From an uncultured Bacteroidota bacterium (GTDB lineage: Bacteria; Bacteroidota; Bacteroidia; UKL13-3): a stretch of 64,000 nt of DNA. A program made the translations under genes and the position numbers. Below the pieces are notes generated by a model, which was not told the DNA's origin, ran no database searches, and saw nothing but the letters and a program-made list of their open reading frames with translations. How positions within the stretch are numbered: the stretch's first letter is position 1; each line of letters begins with the position of its first letter. The DNA lies in assembly GCA_903850915.1 (NCBI GenBank), contig CAINMV010000004.1, positions 1 to 64,000 on the forward strand, written 5' to 3'. Positions 35,497 through 46,900 of this stretch are shown in pieces.

Positions 35497-38400
35497 AGCG
35501 ACTATACTCCATAATAACGGCACTCCTTTTTGTAGTAGTGATTTATGCACAAACCGCTACGTTCACGCAGGTAGGGCCGGTTAAATTTCCAGCCAACCCA
35601 AGCGTTCAAACCACTGGCATGGGAAGGGTTTCACAACTCGTTTACCATCCTACAGATAGCACAATTATTTATGCAATAAGCGCTTCTGGGGGTGTTTTTA
35701 AATCTTCGAATGAAGGCACAACATGGAAGCCACTTTCGGATTTTTTACCTCAAACTTCGTGTGCTTCCTTAGCCATAAATCCGCTAAAGCCAAGCATTAT
35801 GTATTTGGGTACGGGCGATGCCAATTATAATAGCGCTGGCTTTGGTGTTTGGAAAAGCCTTGATGGGGGTGAAAGTTGGTTTCAATATAATTCCGGAATT
35901 GGGAATAAATTAGTTTCTTATATCCGTTTCGCCCCAAACGACACAGCCACACTTCTTGCCGCGTGTAGAGATGGAATTTATAAAAGCACAAATTCTGGAA
36001 GTACTTGGGTGTTAAAAACGACGGTAAATTCAAGTTACCGCGACCTCAACTATCGCCCTCAAAGCAACACTATTGTTTACGCTGCAACCGATGCCTTTTT
36101 CTATCGTTCCTTCGATAATGGTGAAACATGGTCGCAAACCAATATTAATAGCAGCATCACCTGTGCCGGAATAAAGTTTGCTGTTTGCCCATCCGACACC
36201 TCAAGAATATATTGCGTGGTTTGGAAAAATGGCGGTACAAGTCCGTTTGGTGGCGTATATAAATCTACCGACAACGGCGGCACCTTTGCGTTACAAGTAG
36301 ACACTCCAAATATTTTAGGGTATTCGTGGACTGGCGCAAGTATGAATGGCCAAGGATCATATAATTTAGCTATCACCGTTGACCCTAACAATGCCAATAC
36401 ACTCTTTGTAGCAGCCATCAATATTTGGAAATCTACAGATCAAGGTTCAACATATGTACTTAAATCAAACTGGGGGTATGGTGTTCATGCCGATAAGCAT
36501 GGATTTCTTTTTTCTCCATTTAACCCTAATAAATTATTCGTTTATCACGATGGCGGTTTAGATCGAACCAATGATGGTGGGAACACTTGGACTACCTTAG
36601 AAGATGGCTTAAGTGCCTCTGAATTCTATAAATTAGGAAGTAGCGGTTTGTATAACGATTATGTAATTGGAGGATTGCAAGACAATGGATTGGATGTTGG
36701 CACAGATAAAAAGTTTTCTACTGTGCGTGGTGGAGATTGGGGTGGAGATTTTGTATTCGACGCCTTTGATAGTAGTATTTTATATGAAACTGGGGGATTA
36801 AAAAGAAATATTATTTCGCATGTAACCGATAATATTAATGGACAAGGAGGTTTATATGCCATCCATCCCAATGATAGCAATGTAATGTTTGAGGCCACCA
36901 CCAACGTTTTTCGAACCACAAATTTAAGAGCCAACCCAAGCACCAATGTAAGCTGGGCACAAGTGAGTAACATCACAGGGGCAACTGGACCAAAAGCTAT
37001 TGCTTATTCAAAACTTTCATCTGGAACATTATATGCTGCCTTTAACTCACAATTGCTATATCGAAGCGACAATATAAATGCAACAACACCTACTTTTACT
37101 AAAATCACCACCTTTCCATTTGCCAGTGGCGAACAAATAAAACAACTAGAAACATACGACTATGACTCGACCATTATCTATGCTGTAACCAACCAATCGC
37201 GATTATTAAGGAGCAATGACAAAGGTTTAACATGGGTTAGTTTGAATAAAAATTTACCTGCAAGTTCCATCGTTAAGTTCCTTTTAAATCAGAAAGCAGT
37301 GGATTCGAGTATGTATGCTTGCACCGCCTTTGGTGTTTATTATCGGAATCGGTTTGCAACCAATTGGATTTCATATTCACAGGGGCTTCCAACCGTGGCC
37401 CCTATTTCGGATATGGAAATAATGAGTGATGGAACCTCCAAAAGCCGCTTGCATATTGCTACTTACGGACGCGGAATATGGCAAACTGACCTATACAGAA
37501 GTAGTAGCGTTGCACCTATTGCTGACTTTGCAATAAACTCATCTTCATCACAAAACTGTGCTAATACATTTATCGCTGTCGATAATTCAACGTATGGTCC
37601 GACGTCGCGCAAATGGCAGATTCTTCCGAACACTGGATGGACTTTTATGAATGGTACAGATTCCTTTTCTGCAAAACCTGAGATTCGTTTTTATTTATCT
37701 GGAATTTACTTTATTTCATTAACGGTATCAAACTCCAAAGGAAGCAACACAAAAACAGTGAACTATAATTATGCTGCATTAAATATTGCTCCTGGGTGCA
37801 CAACAACAACAAATTTACTTGGCGGATATACCATAGGAATTTATCGTTTTGAATTAAATTCAATCAATTCAGGTTCCGGCACAGGCAATGTCAGCTATGA
37901 AGACTTCAGCTGTTCATCCAATACAATTTTAAAGGCTGGTGGCACCTATACCGCCTGGGTAACCAATGGCAATAGTTATAATGAAAATGCTAAAATATAT
38001 ATAGATTACAATAACAATGGAGTGTTCACTGATGCCAATGAATTGGTAGGAACCATTACATCCGGTTTAGGAAGACGGTCCTGTTCAATTACAATATTAT
38101 CAAATCCGCCGCAGCTTAATAAGTTTTTACGCTTGCGTATTGTAAGCGATTACAGTATCGTAAACTCCTCGTGTGGAAGCCTAAGCTACGGACAAAGTGA
38201 AGACTATGCAGTTCTCATCGATAAAAGCAAGCCTTTGGTAAGTATATCATTACCAAAGCCTATTAACTATAATAGTTTCACAGCCAAATTCATATGCTCG
38301 GAATATGTTAATGGTTTCGACGCATCAGATATTGTGGTAAGCAACGCCACAGTATCTAACTTCGTGCAACTCGATGCAATTACCTATGCAGCTAAAATCA

Positions 38401-40211
38401 CACCCATCAATAATGGAAATGTTGGTGTTAGTGTTATTGCCAATAGTATGACAGATATTGCTGGCAATTTAAATGACGCTGCGACAGATTCAACACAGTT
38501 TTTTCTTGGTATTAAATCATACACATTTCTTGGCATTAGCACGAAAGATACAATCCAATATAATTCCACTGGGGGAAGTATTACTTGTTATGTTCCGTAT
38601 GGCACAAAAATAGACTCTTTGATTGCTACATTTAGCCTAAGCGATAGCGCAACAGCCTATGTAAATGCCTTTGCACAAACAAGTGGAATTAATACAAATA
38701 ATTTCGTTTCAACATTAAATTATATTATAAAGTCATCCGATAATAGCATCTCCAAAACCTATTTTGTAACTGTTGTGTTTAATAAAAATACAGCCTGCAA
38801 TTTGCTTTCCTTCGGTATTGTTGTACCTGCTGTATCGGGTATAATAACACAAACTACAAATGGCGGTACCGTTGCATTAACAGTGCCATTCGGAACAAAT
38901 TTATCGAGCTTAATTGCAATTTTCAATTTGAGTGATAGTGCCAACGCGTTCGTTAATAACATTAAACAAAATAGCGCTTCTTCAAATAACAATTACACCA
39001 ACATCATTAATTTTAAAGTAGTAGCACAAGACACCAATTATTCAAAAAACTATCTTATTACTTTAGATTTAGGCAGAAGCAAATCGTGCGATTTACTTGC
39101 ATTTGCAATACAATTACCATCCGCCACAGGCATTATTTTACCAACACCAACAGGAGGAAATATTAGTGTGGTTTTGCCATTTGGATCTAACCTCTCAAAT
39201 TTAAAATCCATCTTTACTTTAAGTGATAGCGCCAAAGCATATATAAATAATATCCAACAAAACAGTGGGATTACAAATAATGATTTTACATCAACTTTAG
39301 TTTATAAAATTATTGCCCAAGATACAAGCTATTCTAAATTTTATTATATAACAATAAGTGTGGCGCCTAGTATCGAAGCAAAGTTATTAAGCTATCAAAT
39401 TTTAAACCCTGTTGCTTTAGGTACAATCAGCAATACTACCTATGGTGGTCTTGTTAATATCACCGTTCCATTTGGTACAAACATCACTAATTTAGCATCC
39501 CAATTTACTCTTAGCGATAGCGCTAAAGCCTATGTTAATAGCAACCTACAAAGTAGTGGAATTACGTTTAATAACTTCACCGACACTTTGATTTTCACAG
39601 TTAAAGCACAAGATGGAATTCATACAGAACTATATAAAATAATTGTACATGTTTCGCCAAATTCACTTTGCGATTTACTTAGCTATAAATTTAATAATCC
39701 CAATGTTGTCGGTGTAATTACGCCTTCGTTTAATGGAGGTACCGTAGCACTTACCGTGCCCGTTAGCACTAACCTAAACAACCTTATTGCCAGCTTTACG
39801 GTATCTGATTCTTCACAAGTTTCTGTAGGTGCGGTGCCACAAATAAGTTCAGTATCGCCAAACGATTTTAATTTTCCAGTGAGCTATTTAGTAAAATCGC
39901 AAAATGCGATGAACACCAAAAACTATATCGTTTCCGTAACCAAGTTAAGCGGTATGAATACGATATTACAATCGGGTAAAATAAAACTTTATCCAAATCC
40001 AACCCATGATAAAATAACTTTAGAGGTGAAACGTGAGATGAATGATACTTATATCATAAAAATATTAAATAATTTAGGGCAAGTAATGGCCGAAACAATT
40101 ATGGCATCAGGACTTCAAACCTTTGATATAAGTAACTTTTCGAATGGAATTTACAGCTTACAAATAGAAACTAAAAAAGGATTTATAACAGAGAGATTTT
40201 TGAAGGAATAG
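35493..40211 (+). CDS. Giant T9SS-secreted protein with BNR/sortilin-type repeats, GEVED and DUF5018-like modules
   Basis: 1572 residues with a signal peptide (MKRLYSIITALLFVVVIYAQ). Residues about 25-670 hold at least eight Asp-box/BNR motifs (for example GVFKSSNEGTTW, GIYKSTNSGSTW, YRSFDNGETW), predicting a VPS10-like multi-blade propeller. Next come a PKD-like segment (about 680-760), a GEVED domain (about 800-910, IYIDYNNNGVFTDANE and YGQSEDYAVL), a bacterial Ig-like segment (about 915-1005), then five tandem 97-residue modules (about 1009-1487). The C-terminus is a type A T9SS sorting domain (LYPNPTHDKITLEV to the end). It is probably a surface adhesin or glycan-binding protein; no catalytic site is evident. 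Confidence 0.88.
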   Translation: MKRLYSIITALLFVVVIYAQTATFTQVGPVKFPANPSVQTTGMGRVSQLVYHPTDSTIIYAISASGGVFKSSNEGTTWKPLSDFLPQTSCASLAINPLKPSIMYLGTGDANYNSAGFGVWKSLDGGESWFQYNSGIGNKLVSYIRFAPNDTATLLAACRDGIYKSTNSGSTWVLKTTVNSSYRDLNYRPQSNTIVYAATDAFFYRSFDNGETWSQTNINSSITCAGIKFAVCPSDTSRIYCVVWKNGGTSPFGGVYKSTDNGGTFALQVDTPNILGYSWTGASMNGQGSYNLAITVDPNNANTLFVAAINIWKSTDQGSTYVLKSNWGYGVHADKHGFLFSPFNPNKLFVYHDGGLDRTNDGGNTWTTLEDGLSASEFYKLGSSGLYNDYVIGGLQDNGLDVGTDKKFSTVRGGDWGGDFVFDAFDSSILYETGGLKRNIISHVTDNINGQGGLYAIHPNDSNVMFEATTNVFRTTNLRANPSTNVSWAQVSNITGATGPKAIAYSKLSSGTLYAAFNSQLLYRSDNINATTPTFTKITTFPFASGEQIKQLETYDYDSTIIYAVTNQSRLLRSNDKGLTWVSLNKNLPASSIVKFLLNQKAVDSSMYACTAFGVYYRNRFATNWISYSQGLPTVAPISDMEIMSDGTSKSRLHIATYGRGIWQTDLYRSSSVAPIADFAINSSSSQNCANTFIAVDNSTYGPTSRKWQILPNTGWTFMNGTDSFSAKPEIRFYLSGIYFISLTVSNSKGSNTKTVNYNYAALNIAPGCTTTTNLLGGYTIGIYRFELNSINSGSGTGNVSYEDFSCSSNTILKAGGTYTAWVTNGNSYNENAKIYIDYNNNGVFTDANELVGTITSGLGRRSCSITILSNPPQLNKFLRLRIVSDYSIVNSSCGSLSYGQSEDYAVLIDKSKPLVSISLPKPINYNSFTAKFICSEYVNGFDASDIVVSNATVSNFVQLDAITYAAKITPINNGNVGVSVIANSMTDIAGNLNDAATDSTQFFLGIKSYTFLGISTKDTIQYNSTGGSITCYVPYGTKIDSLIATFSLSDSATAYVNAFAQTSGINTNNFVSTLNYIIKSSDNSISKTYFVTVVFNKNTACNLLSFGIVVPAVSGIITQTTNGGTVALTVPFGTNLSSLIAIFNLSDSANAFVNNIKQNSASSNNNYTNIINFKVVAQDTNYSKNYLITLDLGRSKSCDLLAFAIQLPSATGIILPTPTGGNISVVLPFGSNLSNLKSIFTLSDSAKAYINNIQQNSGITNNDFTSTLVYKIIAQDTSYSKFYYITISVAPSIEAKLLSYQILNPVALGTISNTTYGGLVNITVPFGTNITNLASQFTLSDSAKAYVNSNLQSSGITFNNFTDTLIFTVKAQDGIHTELYKIIVHVSPNSLCDLLSYKFNNPNVVGVITPSFNGGTVALTVPVSTNLNNLIASFTVSDSSQVSVGAVPQISSVSPNDFNFPVSYLVKSQNAMNTKNYIVSVTKLSGMNTILQSGKIKLYPNPTHDKITLEVKREMNDTYIIKILNNLGQVMAETIMASGLQTFDISNFSNGIYSLQIETKKGFITERFLKE
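38517..39953 (+). repeat. Five tandem coding repeats of about 292 nt
   Basis: Module starts near 38517, 38793, 39084, 39378 and 39669. The shared protein pattern is LLSF/LLSY, then GG-(8)-VPFGT-N--SLIA-F-LSDSA-AYVN, then a Y-KI-AQD--YSK-Y-IT strand. Modules are diverged at the DNA level, so the array is old. The pattern resembles DUF5018-type beta-sandwiches, probably a stalk that lifts the propeller away from the cell. Confidence 0.85.
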
Positions 40212-40244
40212 TCGTAAAAAAAGATAAACCTTTGCTTAGAATAC

Positions 40245-41057
40245 CTATTTCGACTGCCAGATATTTTTTAATTCAAGATGGATTTTACTTCCGAAAAAAA
40301 CGGCGGTAGTTTTTTCAAATGAATCGGTATAATCACTTACATAAAACTTGTCAGCTTTCTCCCGTTTATCATTCAATAATCCTTCGATTTCCAATATTTT
40401 TTTTACCTTGTTTGCAACAATTGTTGTAGAGTCAATTACTTTGATTTTGTGATGGTAATAATCCATTATCTCCGCTTTTATTAACGGATAATGCGTGCAT
40501 CCTAAAATCAGGGCATCGATGTTTTGTAACTCTGGCTGTTTGAGGTAACTATAAATTATCTCATGACTAATTTTATCATTATAAAACCCCTCTTCTATCA
40601 TAGGTGCCAAGAGCGGTGTGGCAAGTGCAGTAAAATCTAAAGTAGATTTACGACGTTGCAATTTTTCCTGATAAATTCCTGAATTAATGGTGGTTTTTGT
40701 GGCAATAATACCCACGCGGCGAATATCATCTTCGGCGATAACTTCTTCTATAATTGGGTCGATCACGTTAATTACGGGAATAACGTTTTTAAATGCGTCG
40801 CGCAAGTATTCGTATGCTGCAGCAGATGCGGTATTGCAAGCAATTACAATGCATTTACAATGTTCGTTTTGATAGAGATAATTCGTAATCTGCTCTGAAT
40901 AATAACGAATAGAATCATTTGATTTATCACCATAAGGCATATGGGCGGTATCTCCAAAATAAATAAGTGTCTCATTGGGCAATGAAGTTGAAATGGCTTT
41001 CGCCACAGTAAGACCACCGATTCCGGAATCAAAAATACCTATAGGTTGGGAGTTCAT
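40245..41057 (-). CDS. murI: Glutamate racemase
   Basis: 270 residues from the ATG at 41057 (MNSQPIGIFDSGIGGLTVAK); the frame extends 17 codons further upstream, but families start just before IGIFDSGIGG. The two catalytic cysteines are in VIACNTASAAAY (about 72) and LGCTHYPLI (about 184), with the acid Asp/Ser motif FDSGIGG at the start. It makes D-glutamate for peptidoglycan. It stands alone, convergent with the BNR giant protein gene (33-nt gap, no terminator hairpin seen). Confidence 0.95.
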   Translation of the reverse strand: MNSQPIGIFDSGIGGLTVAKAISTSLPNETLIYFGDTAHMPYGDKSNDSIRYYSEQITNYLYQNEHCKCIVIACNTASAAAYEYLRDAFKNVIPVINVIDPIIEEVIAEDDIRRVGIIATKTTINSGIYQEKLQRRKSTLDFTALATPLLAPMIEEGFYNDKISHEIIYSYLKQPELQNIDALILGCTHYPLIKAEIMDYYHHKIKVIDSTTIVANKVKKILEIEGLLNDKREKADKFYVSDYTDSFEKTTAVFFGSKIHLELKNIWQSK

Positions 41058-41179
41058 TTGTTGTGGTAAAGGTAACGGAAATTTCATTTCCAAAAAACCA
41101 GGCATCAAAGAGTTACCTTAAATAAAAATATTTCTCAGTTAAACCAATAGACACTTTAATCAATTTTTATTGTAGCGCA

Positions 41180-43699
41180 TCAATTCACAATTAGCTTCGA
41201 ATTAAATTCATCTATTTGGATAAAATATATTCCGGGTGATAGGTTTGAAATGTCAAGTGTTGTTTTTATTGATTTTATTGATCCTTGCAGAATCACTTTT
41301 CCAAGTGAATTCGAAATTGCGTAGTTCAAAATTTTATTCAAGTTATCACCAATTTCTAAAATTAACTTTTCATGTGCTGGATTGGGATAAACTAATGGTT
41401 GGCAAACAACATTATTATTGGATTGAATTGCATTAGAAGTAACGGACTTCGAAGCACCAACTTTAATTCCGTTACCAAAGCTAGTCACCCACATTTCGCT
41501 ATCTTTATATGGATTATAAAATACCCGTTCCGGTTGTCGAAATGGATATGCATCGACGAGCGTGAATATCGGATTTATCAATGAAATGTCTTGAGTCATC
41601 CACAAGCCTTGTGTTTCGGTAGTTACGTATACTTGCTTTAGATTATTCGGATTAAAAGTTACGGAGGTAACGCGGTCAAATTGCGTTCCTGAAATCTTCG
41701 ACCAAGAAACGCCACGATTGTTGGTTCGATAAAGGCCTCCTTTGCCATTAGCACTGCCACCCCACCCACTAAAAACACCTACATACCAGGTGTTTTGAGT
41801 TACATCTGTAGGGTCTATCACGATATCTTTTGTCCAGTATTGCATATTAACATCGCTTTTATCTGCCCACGTTGAAGATACTGGATCAAATAAAAATACG
41901 CCACTACTTGCAGTAAAGTTAGTGCCATATCGGCCACTGAACGTGGACAAAACCTTCCCATCATTCAAAACAATTATTGAAGATGGATGTCCTTCTGTGC
42001 GCGGTGGATTGCTTAGCTTCGTCCAGGTGCTTGTGGCACCACTACTGAGATTTGAAGTCATCCAGATACCACCTTGCGAACCCACACCACCTCCACCATA
42101 GTGTATTACGCTTGCGTACATTCTATTGGCATTATTCGGGTCAGAGGCGACCCAATAAACTGGATGACCAAAACTATGCAGTAATGTCCAAGTGTCACCT
42201 TTGTCTGTGCTAAAAAGAATTTTTCCGTTGGCATCGGCAGCATCCAACTGCGCATCCTTTAAGCGAGTGCTTTGATAAATATCATGAATATTAGATGTAC
42301 CAAGGTATAGGTTATTTCCAACCCTTGCAAAACGATAGGCCGAGTTAACGCTGAAGCCAGAGTATTGAAAACCCCATGTTTTTCCGCCGTCTTTACTACG
42401 AATTGCTCCTATGTCGCTAAATCCAGCAAAAACATTATTGCTATCCATCCATAGCATTTGCCAAGCAGTAGTATTCTCCAAACCAATACTATGATAGGCT
42501 TTTTGGGTAGGAGTATTCGCATTCGCCGGATTTTCATCTAAAGCGCTTACATAGGCCTGTTTCCAATTTGCACCACCATCGCTACTCACATGTACAAAAC
42601 TAAAATCCGAAAAAATTACTTTTTGAGCATTATTTGGCGCTACCGTAATCCCAAAACAGGCCTCACCCCAGCTCCATGCCTTATCGCCACCAATACCGCT
42701 CCATCCGGTAGTGATATTTTGGTTGTTTGATGTCTTAAATACTTTAGTCCATGAAGCACCTCCATCCATTGACTTATAAACTAAGGGGCCAAAAGTAGCA
42801 TTGTCTTTTCCTCCAAGATAAATAGTGTTCACATCATTGTCTGCCATGCCGACATACATAACAAAATCGTTCGTGAAATTTATACCACTTGCCTTGGCAA
42901 CCCACGTTCCGCTGATGTTATCCATAGTATAAACAGCTTTAGCAAATTGATAATTATCATATGGCATTATTCCGTTATACGTTGATGATCCCAAAGAAGC
43001 GATACACGTGTAACGCGTTGTTGTTCCGTTTTTAGCCCCTTTAAAACTCCAAATTACTTGGCCTGGAGTAATGCCCGTTGTAGTCATTAACGAGAACGTA
43101 TTACCTCCATTGTTGGAGGTGAACACACCTTCATTGGTGCCAATGGCGATATTGTTTCCATCAAAAAAAACACCTGCTAGAATTACGCCTGCTCCGGTAT
43201 TTACTGTATGCCGCACTAAAGTTAAAGTACTTCCTCCGTTATTACTAATGTAAATATCACCATAATAGCCTATTATAATCTGATTCGGATTTGCGTAGTT
43301 CGCCACTAATTTGTATGCCTGACCATATCCTGTGCTATGTCCTGGTAACATTGTCCAAGTTTTACCACCATCGGTTGTTTTTACCGGATATCCGCTATTG
43401 CCATCGTTAAAATTGCTGTAGGCGATAAGTGGATTATTCGTAAATTCATAAGTTGATGTATTGAAAACTTGTAAGCTTTTATGATGAATTTGAGAATATG
43501 ATTTTCCAAAATCACGGGTGTGAAAAAGCTCACTCATATCACAACTCACATAAAATTCATTATCATTCGCTGGATTTATAGTAGGAAAAAAAAGCGCGCC
43601 ACCACCACCTATGCCTCGAGGTAAAAAAGTATCAACCGGAGTTTGAGCTGAACTGAAATAATGAATTAAAACCAGGGCCACAAGTATTAGTTTACGCAT
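41180..43699 (-). CDS. T9SS-secreted BNR/sialidase-like repeat protein (GH74-like propellers)
   Basis: 839 residues from the ATG at 43699 (signal MRKLILVALVLIHYFSSAQ); the frame is open to 43750, but that part lacks a signal. About eight Asp-box motifs span residues 50-740 (for example KTTDGGKTW, SNNGGNTF, KSMDGGASW, SSDGGANW, RSKDGGKTW, STDKGDTW), consistent with tandem seven-bladed propellers as in GH74 xyloglucanases and VPS10 proteins. The catalytic Asp pair of GH74 could not be assigned with confidence. The last 75 residues (PLVYPNPAHEKLILEI to the end) are a type A T9SS sorting domain. Surface-exposed or released; the ligand is unknown. Confidence 0.87.
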   Translation of the reverse strand: MRKLILVALVLIHYFSSAQTPVDTFLPRGIGGGGALFFPTINPANDNEFYVSCDMSELFHTRDFGKSYSQIHHKSLQVFNTSTYEFTNNPLIAYSNFNDGNSGYPVKTTDGGKTWTMLPGHSTGYGQAYKLVANYANPNQIIIGYYGDIYISNNGGSTLTLVRHTVNTGAGVILAGVFFDGNNIAIGTNEGVFTSNNGGNTFSLMTTTGITPGQVIWSFKGAKNGTTTRYTCIASLGSSTYNGIMPYDNYQFAKAVYTMDNISGTWVAKASGINFTNDFVMYVGMADNDVNTIYLGGKDNATFGPLVYKSMDGGASWTKVFKTSNNQNITTGWSGIGGDKAWSWGEACFGITVAPNNAQKVIFSDFSFVHVSSDGGANWKQAYVSALDENPANANTPTQKAYHSIGLENTTAWQMLWMDSNNVFAGFSDIGAIRSKDGGKTWGFQYSGFSVNSAYRFARVGNNLYLGTSNIHDIYQSTRLKDAQLDAADANGKILFSTDKGDTWTLLHSFGHPVYWVASDPNNANRMYASVIHYGGGGVGSQGGIWMTSNLSSGATSTWTKLSNPPRTEGHPSSIIVLNDGKVLSTFSGRYGTNFTASSGVFLFDPVSSTWADKSDVNMQYWTKDIVIDPTDVTQNTWYVGVFSGWGGSANGKGGLYRTNNRGVSWSKISGTQFDRVTSVTFNPNNLKQVYVTTETQGLWMTQDISLINPIFTLVDAYPFRQPERVFYNPYKDSEMWVTSFGNGIKVGASKSVTSNAIQSNNNVVCQPLVYPNPAHEKLILEIGDNLNKILNYAISNSLGKVILQGSIKSIKTTLDISNLSPGIYFIQIDEFNSKLIVN

Positions 43700-43918
43700 G
43701 ATATTTGGTAATTTATGTATGCAAGTTATGTATAAGCACGAACTTTTCATTGTAATAGTTAAGTGTTGCCTTTCAAACTTGAATATTACTTATATACTTA
43801 TAATTCGGACTTATCTAATATTCTTGATGTACATTAATTTCTTATCAATTTTTTAACTCGCTTTTGTAATTGCTTCATAATACCTCTAATTTAGGGTAAC
43901 AATTGAAACAATAAATCG

Positions 43919-43926
43919 TAACTTTG
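43919..43926 (+). promoter_or_regulatory. Putative -7 box of the subtilase gene
   Basis: TAACTTTG matches TAnnTTTG. The leader to the ATG at 43978 would be about 45 nt. A TTG at 43903-43905 is too close (13-nt spacer) to be an ideal -33 box. Confidence 0.45.
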
Positions 43927-43977
43927 CTTTAACTCAAAAATATTAAAGAACCCCTTTCGTTGACGGAATTCATTAAA

Positions 43978-46900
43978 ATGAAAAATATACTATTAGCATT
44001 TCTAATCCTATTGTCCTTGGGTATTAATTTATCTAATGCTCAACAGAACTACACCCTTTTATTGAATAATAGAAGCCTTGAAATTCCAGAAAACAAAGGC
44101 ATTTTGAAGCTTTCTTGCAGGAAAGTTAAACAAGAAACATTCCAAAATGTAATGCACCTTTATTTGCAGTTTTATGCGCTCCCCAGCGACGCAGAGAAGA
44201 AAGAACTAGAGACTATTGGCATTCGTTTCCTCTCTTACATTCCAAACCAAACCTACATTTGCGCCTTATCAGCAGAAACGCGGAAACATCTTAACTCCTC
44301 AACTATCAGAAGTGTTGCTTGCATTGCACCTGAAAATAAATTGAACCCGATGTTAACTAGCGCAGAATTGCCATCATGGGCACTTAAGCCAAACCACCAA
44401 ATTGATCTTGTTATTACGTATTATTCCGATTTGTTGCATAATGATGTAAAAGCAGCCTTACTGAAAAGCAAATATGAAATAATAAGCGAGAGTGTGGCAA
44501 TGCATCATTTTCAAATAAGAGTTAAAACATCATCATTGCAGCAGCTTTCCACTTTAAGTTTTGTATCCTATATCGATCCAGAAAGAGCACCAGCAGTTCC
44601 TGAAAATGAAATCGAACGTACGAACCACAGAAGTTATGCTATCGACAATAATCTTTCTGGCAGAAACGGAATCCATTACGATGGAAGTGGTGTTAATGTG
44701 GCCCTTGGCGACGACGGCGTATTAGGCCCTCATATAGATTATACCGGACGTTTTGATCAAACTTGGGTAGGAACCACCAATAATGGCGATCATGGTGATC
44801 ATGTATCCGGCATTTTAGCTGGCGCAGGAAATCTCAATCCTAAAACAAAAGGAATGGCCCCTGGATGCTCACTATATGTTTATATGCCCTATGCCAATAT
44901 CGACAACTTACCGGCACATTACAATACCTACAAAATTCGAATCACGTCACTTTCGTATGGTCAATCGTGCAATCAAGGGTATAGTAATGACGCAAATTCT
45001 ATTGATGCAATGATGCGCGATTATCCAGCCGCGATAAGTGTGTTTTCTGCTGGAAACTCTGGCACCTCAAATTGCAGCTATAAAGGAGCAAATATTGCAG
45101 GGTGGGGCAATATTACTGGAGGTATGAAAGTTGGGAAAAATGTAATCGCTGTTGCCAATTTATTATATACCGACTCCGTTGATGCAAGCAGCAGCCGAGG
45201 TCCAGCAAGCGACGGACGGATTAAACCAGATATCAGCTCGGTTGGAACCAATGTTTATTCCACTGTTAGCACCAATAGTTATGCTAATTTAACGGGAACA
45301 AGTATGGCTTGCCCGGCAATTAGCGGTGTTTTAGCCCAACTATACCAAGCCTATCGTGCCAATAATAATGGCGAAGATCCTACAGGTGCATTAATGAAAG
45401 GAATTCTATTAAATACTGCCGATGATATTGGAAATCCTGGACCCGATTATAAATATGGATATGGAAGGGTAAATGCTCTAAAAGCGCTACGCGTAATTGA
45501 AGACAAATCGTATAATGAATATAGCGTAAGCAATGGCGATAGCCTTCGAACCTTTATCACCATTCCCGCTAATGTAAAAAAAATTAAAATTATGATGTAT
45601 TATGCTGATGTGGAAGCCTCTAGTGGTGCGTCAAAAGCAATAGTAAACGATTTAAATATGACCGTGTATGATATGCTTGGAAAAGCTTATTACCCTTGGG
45701 TTTTGAACCCCGCAGCCAACGCTACAACCCTTGGAGCTGCAGCCACACAAAAAATAGATAGCTTAAATAATATGGAGCAAGTAACCATAGATACCCCGGA
45801 CGCTGGAAAACTTTTTATTACCGTAAAAGGGTTTCAGGTACCTTTTGGTCCACAACACTATTATGTAATTTACGATTTCATCTATGACAGTATTCAATTG
45901 GTTTATCCATTAGGCAACGACCGCTGGACACCTGGAGTGGTGGAAACCATCCGCTGGGATTCATGGAACACGAACAATCCTATTTCCGTTCAAACTAGCA
46001 CAGATAATATAAATTGGACCACGGTAACGTCTACAATCAACGGAAAAAACAGACTCTATAGCTACACTCCAACAGCTTTGTCGGGAGGTAAGCTTTGGTT
46101 AAAAATAAAGCAAGGAAATAGCGAATCGGTGACTAGCCAATTTATTAATGTCACACCAATTCCTACGGCGTTAAAATTAGATTGGATTTGCAGCGGATCA
46201 TGTCGCATGAGTTGGACAAGCGTAGCCAACGCCACAAGCTATACCGTTTATCGTTTAGGTGCAAAATACATGGATTCTGTGGCGAACACCACCAACACTT
46301 ATTTTGTTTTTACGGGTATCGATAGTACTAGCGATGACTGGTTTAGTGTTAAAGCTTTAATGAATAACAACGAAGTAGCTGGCGAACGTGCCAATGCCAT
46401 TAAAAAAACAAAAGCAATTAAGCTTAATTGTAATAACACCATTACGGCCAACTTCTCCAATAGCAGAAATAATGTTTGCACTAACGATACCCTCAGTTTT
46501 GTTCCAACCTCGAGCCCTACCACAGGACTAAATTACAAATGGACCTTCCCTGGCGGCACTCCGGCTTCCTCTATATTAGTGCAACCCATTGTAAAATACA
46601 ATACCCCAGGCACCTATAGCGTTAGCTTAGCAATCAGTAATGCTAATGGTGGACTTAACATCACAAAAAACAATATAATTACAATAAATGGCATCGCTGT
46701 TAACGCAGGAGCCGACCAAACGATTTGCACTGGCGATAGCATAACACTAAACGGTGTTGGAGGTGTTACCTTAGCTTGGTCGGTGAATAATACTGCGATA
46801 GCTACATCACCTTCAATAAAAGTAAAACCCACGCATACATCCACGTATTTGCTTACATCAACGAGCGCCACCGGATGTATTGGTTATGATAGTGTCGTTG

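Noticed and set aside
38517-39953. CRISPR or satellite interpretation of the periodic repeats
   Set aside because: The 291-294 nt period stays in frame inside one gene and is conserved at protein rather than DNA level.
41180-43699. Firm call as a GH74 endoglucanase
   Set aside because: The Asp-box propeller pattern fits, but the catalytic Asp pair could not be identified; sortilin-type binding proteins share the same motifs.
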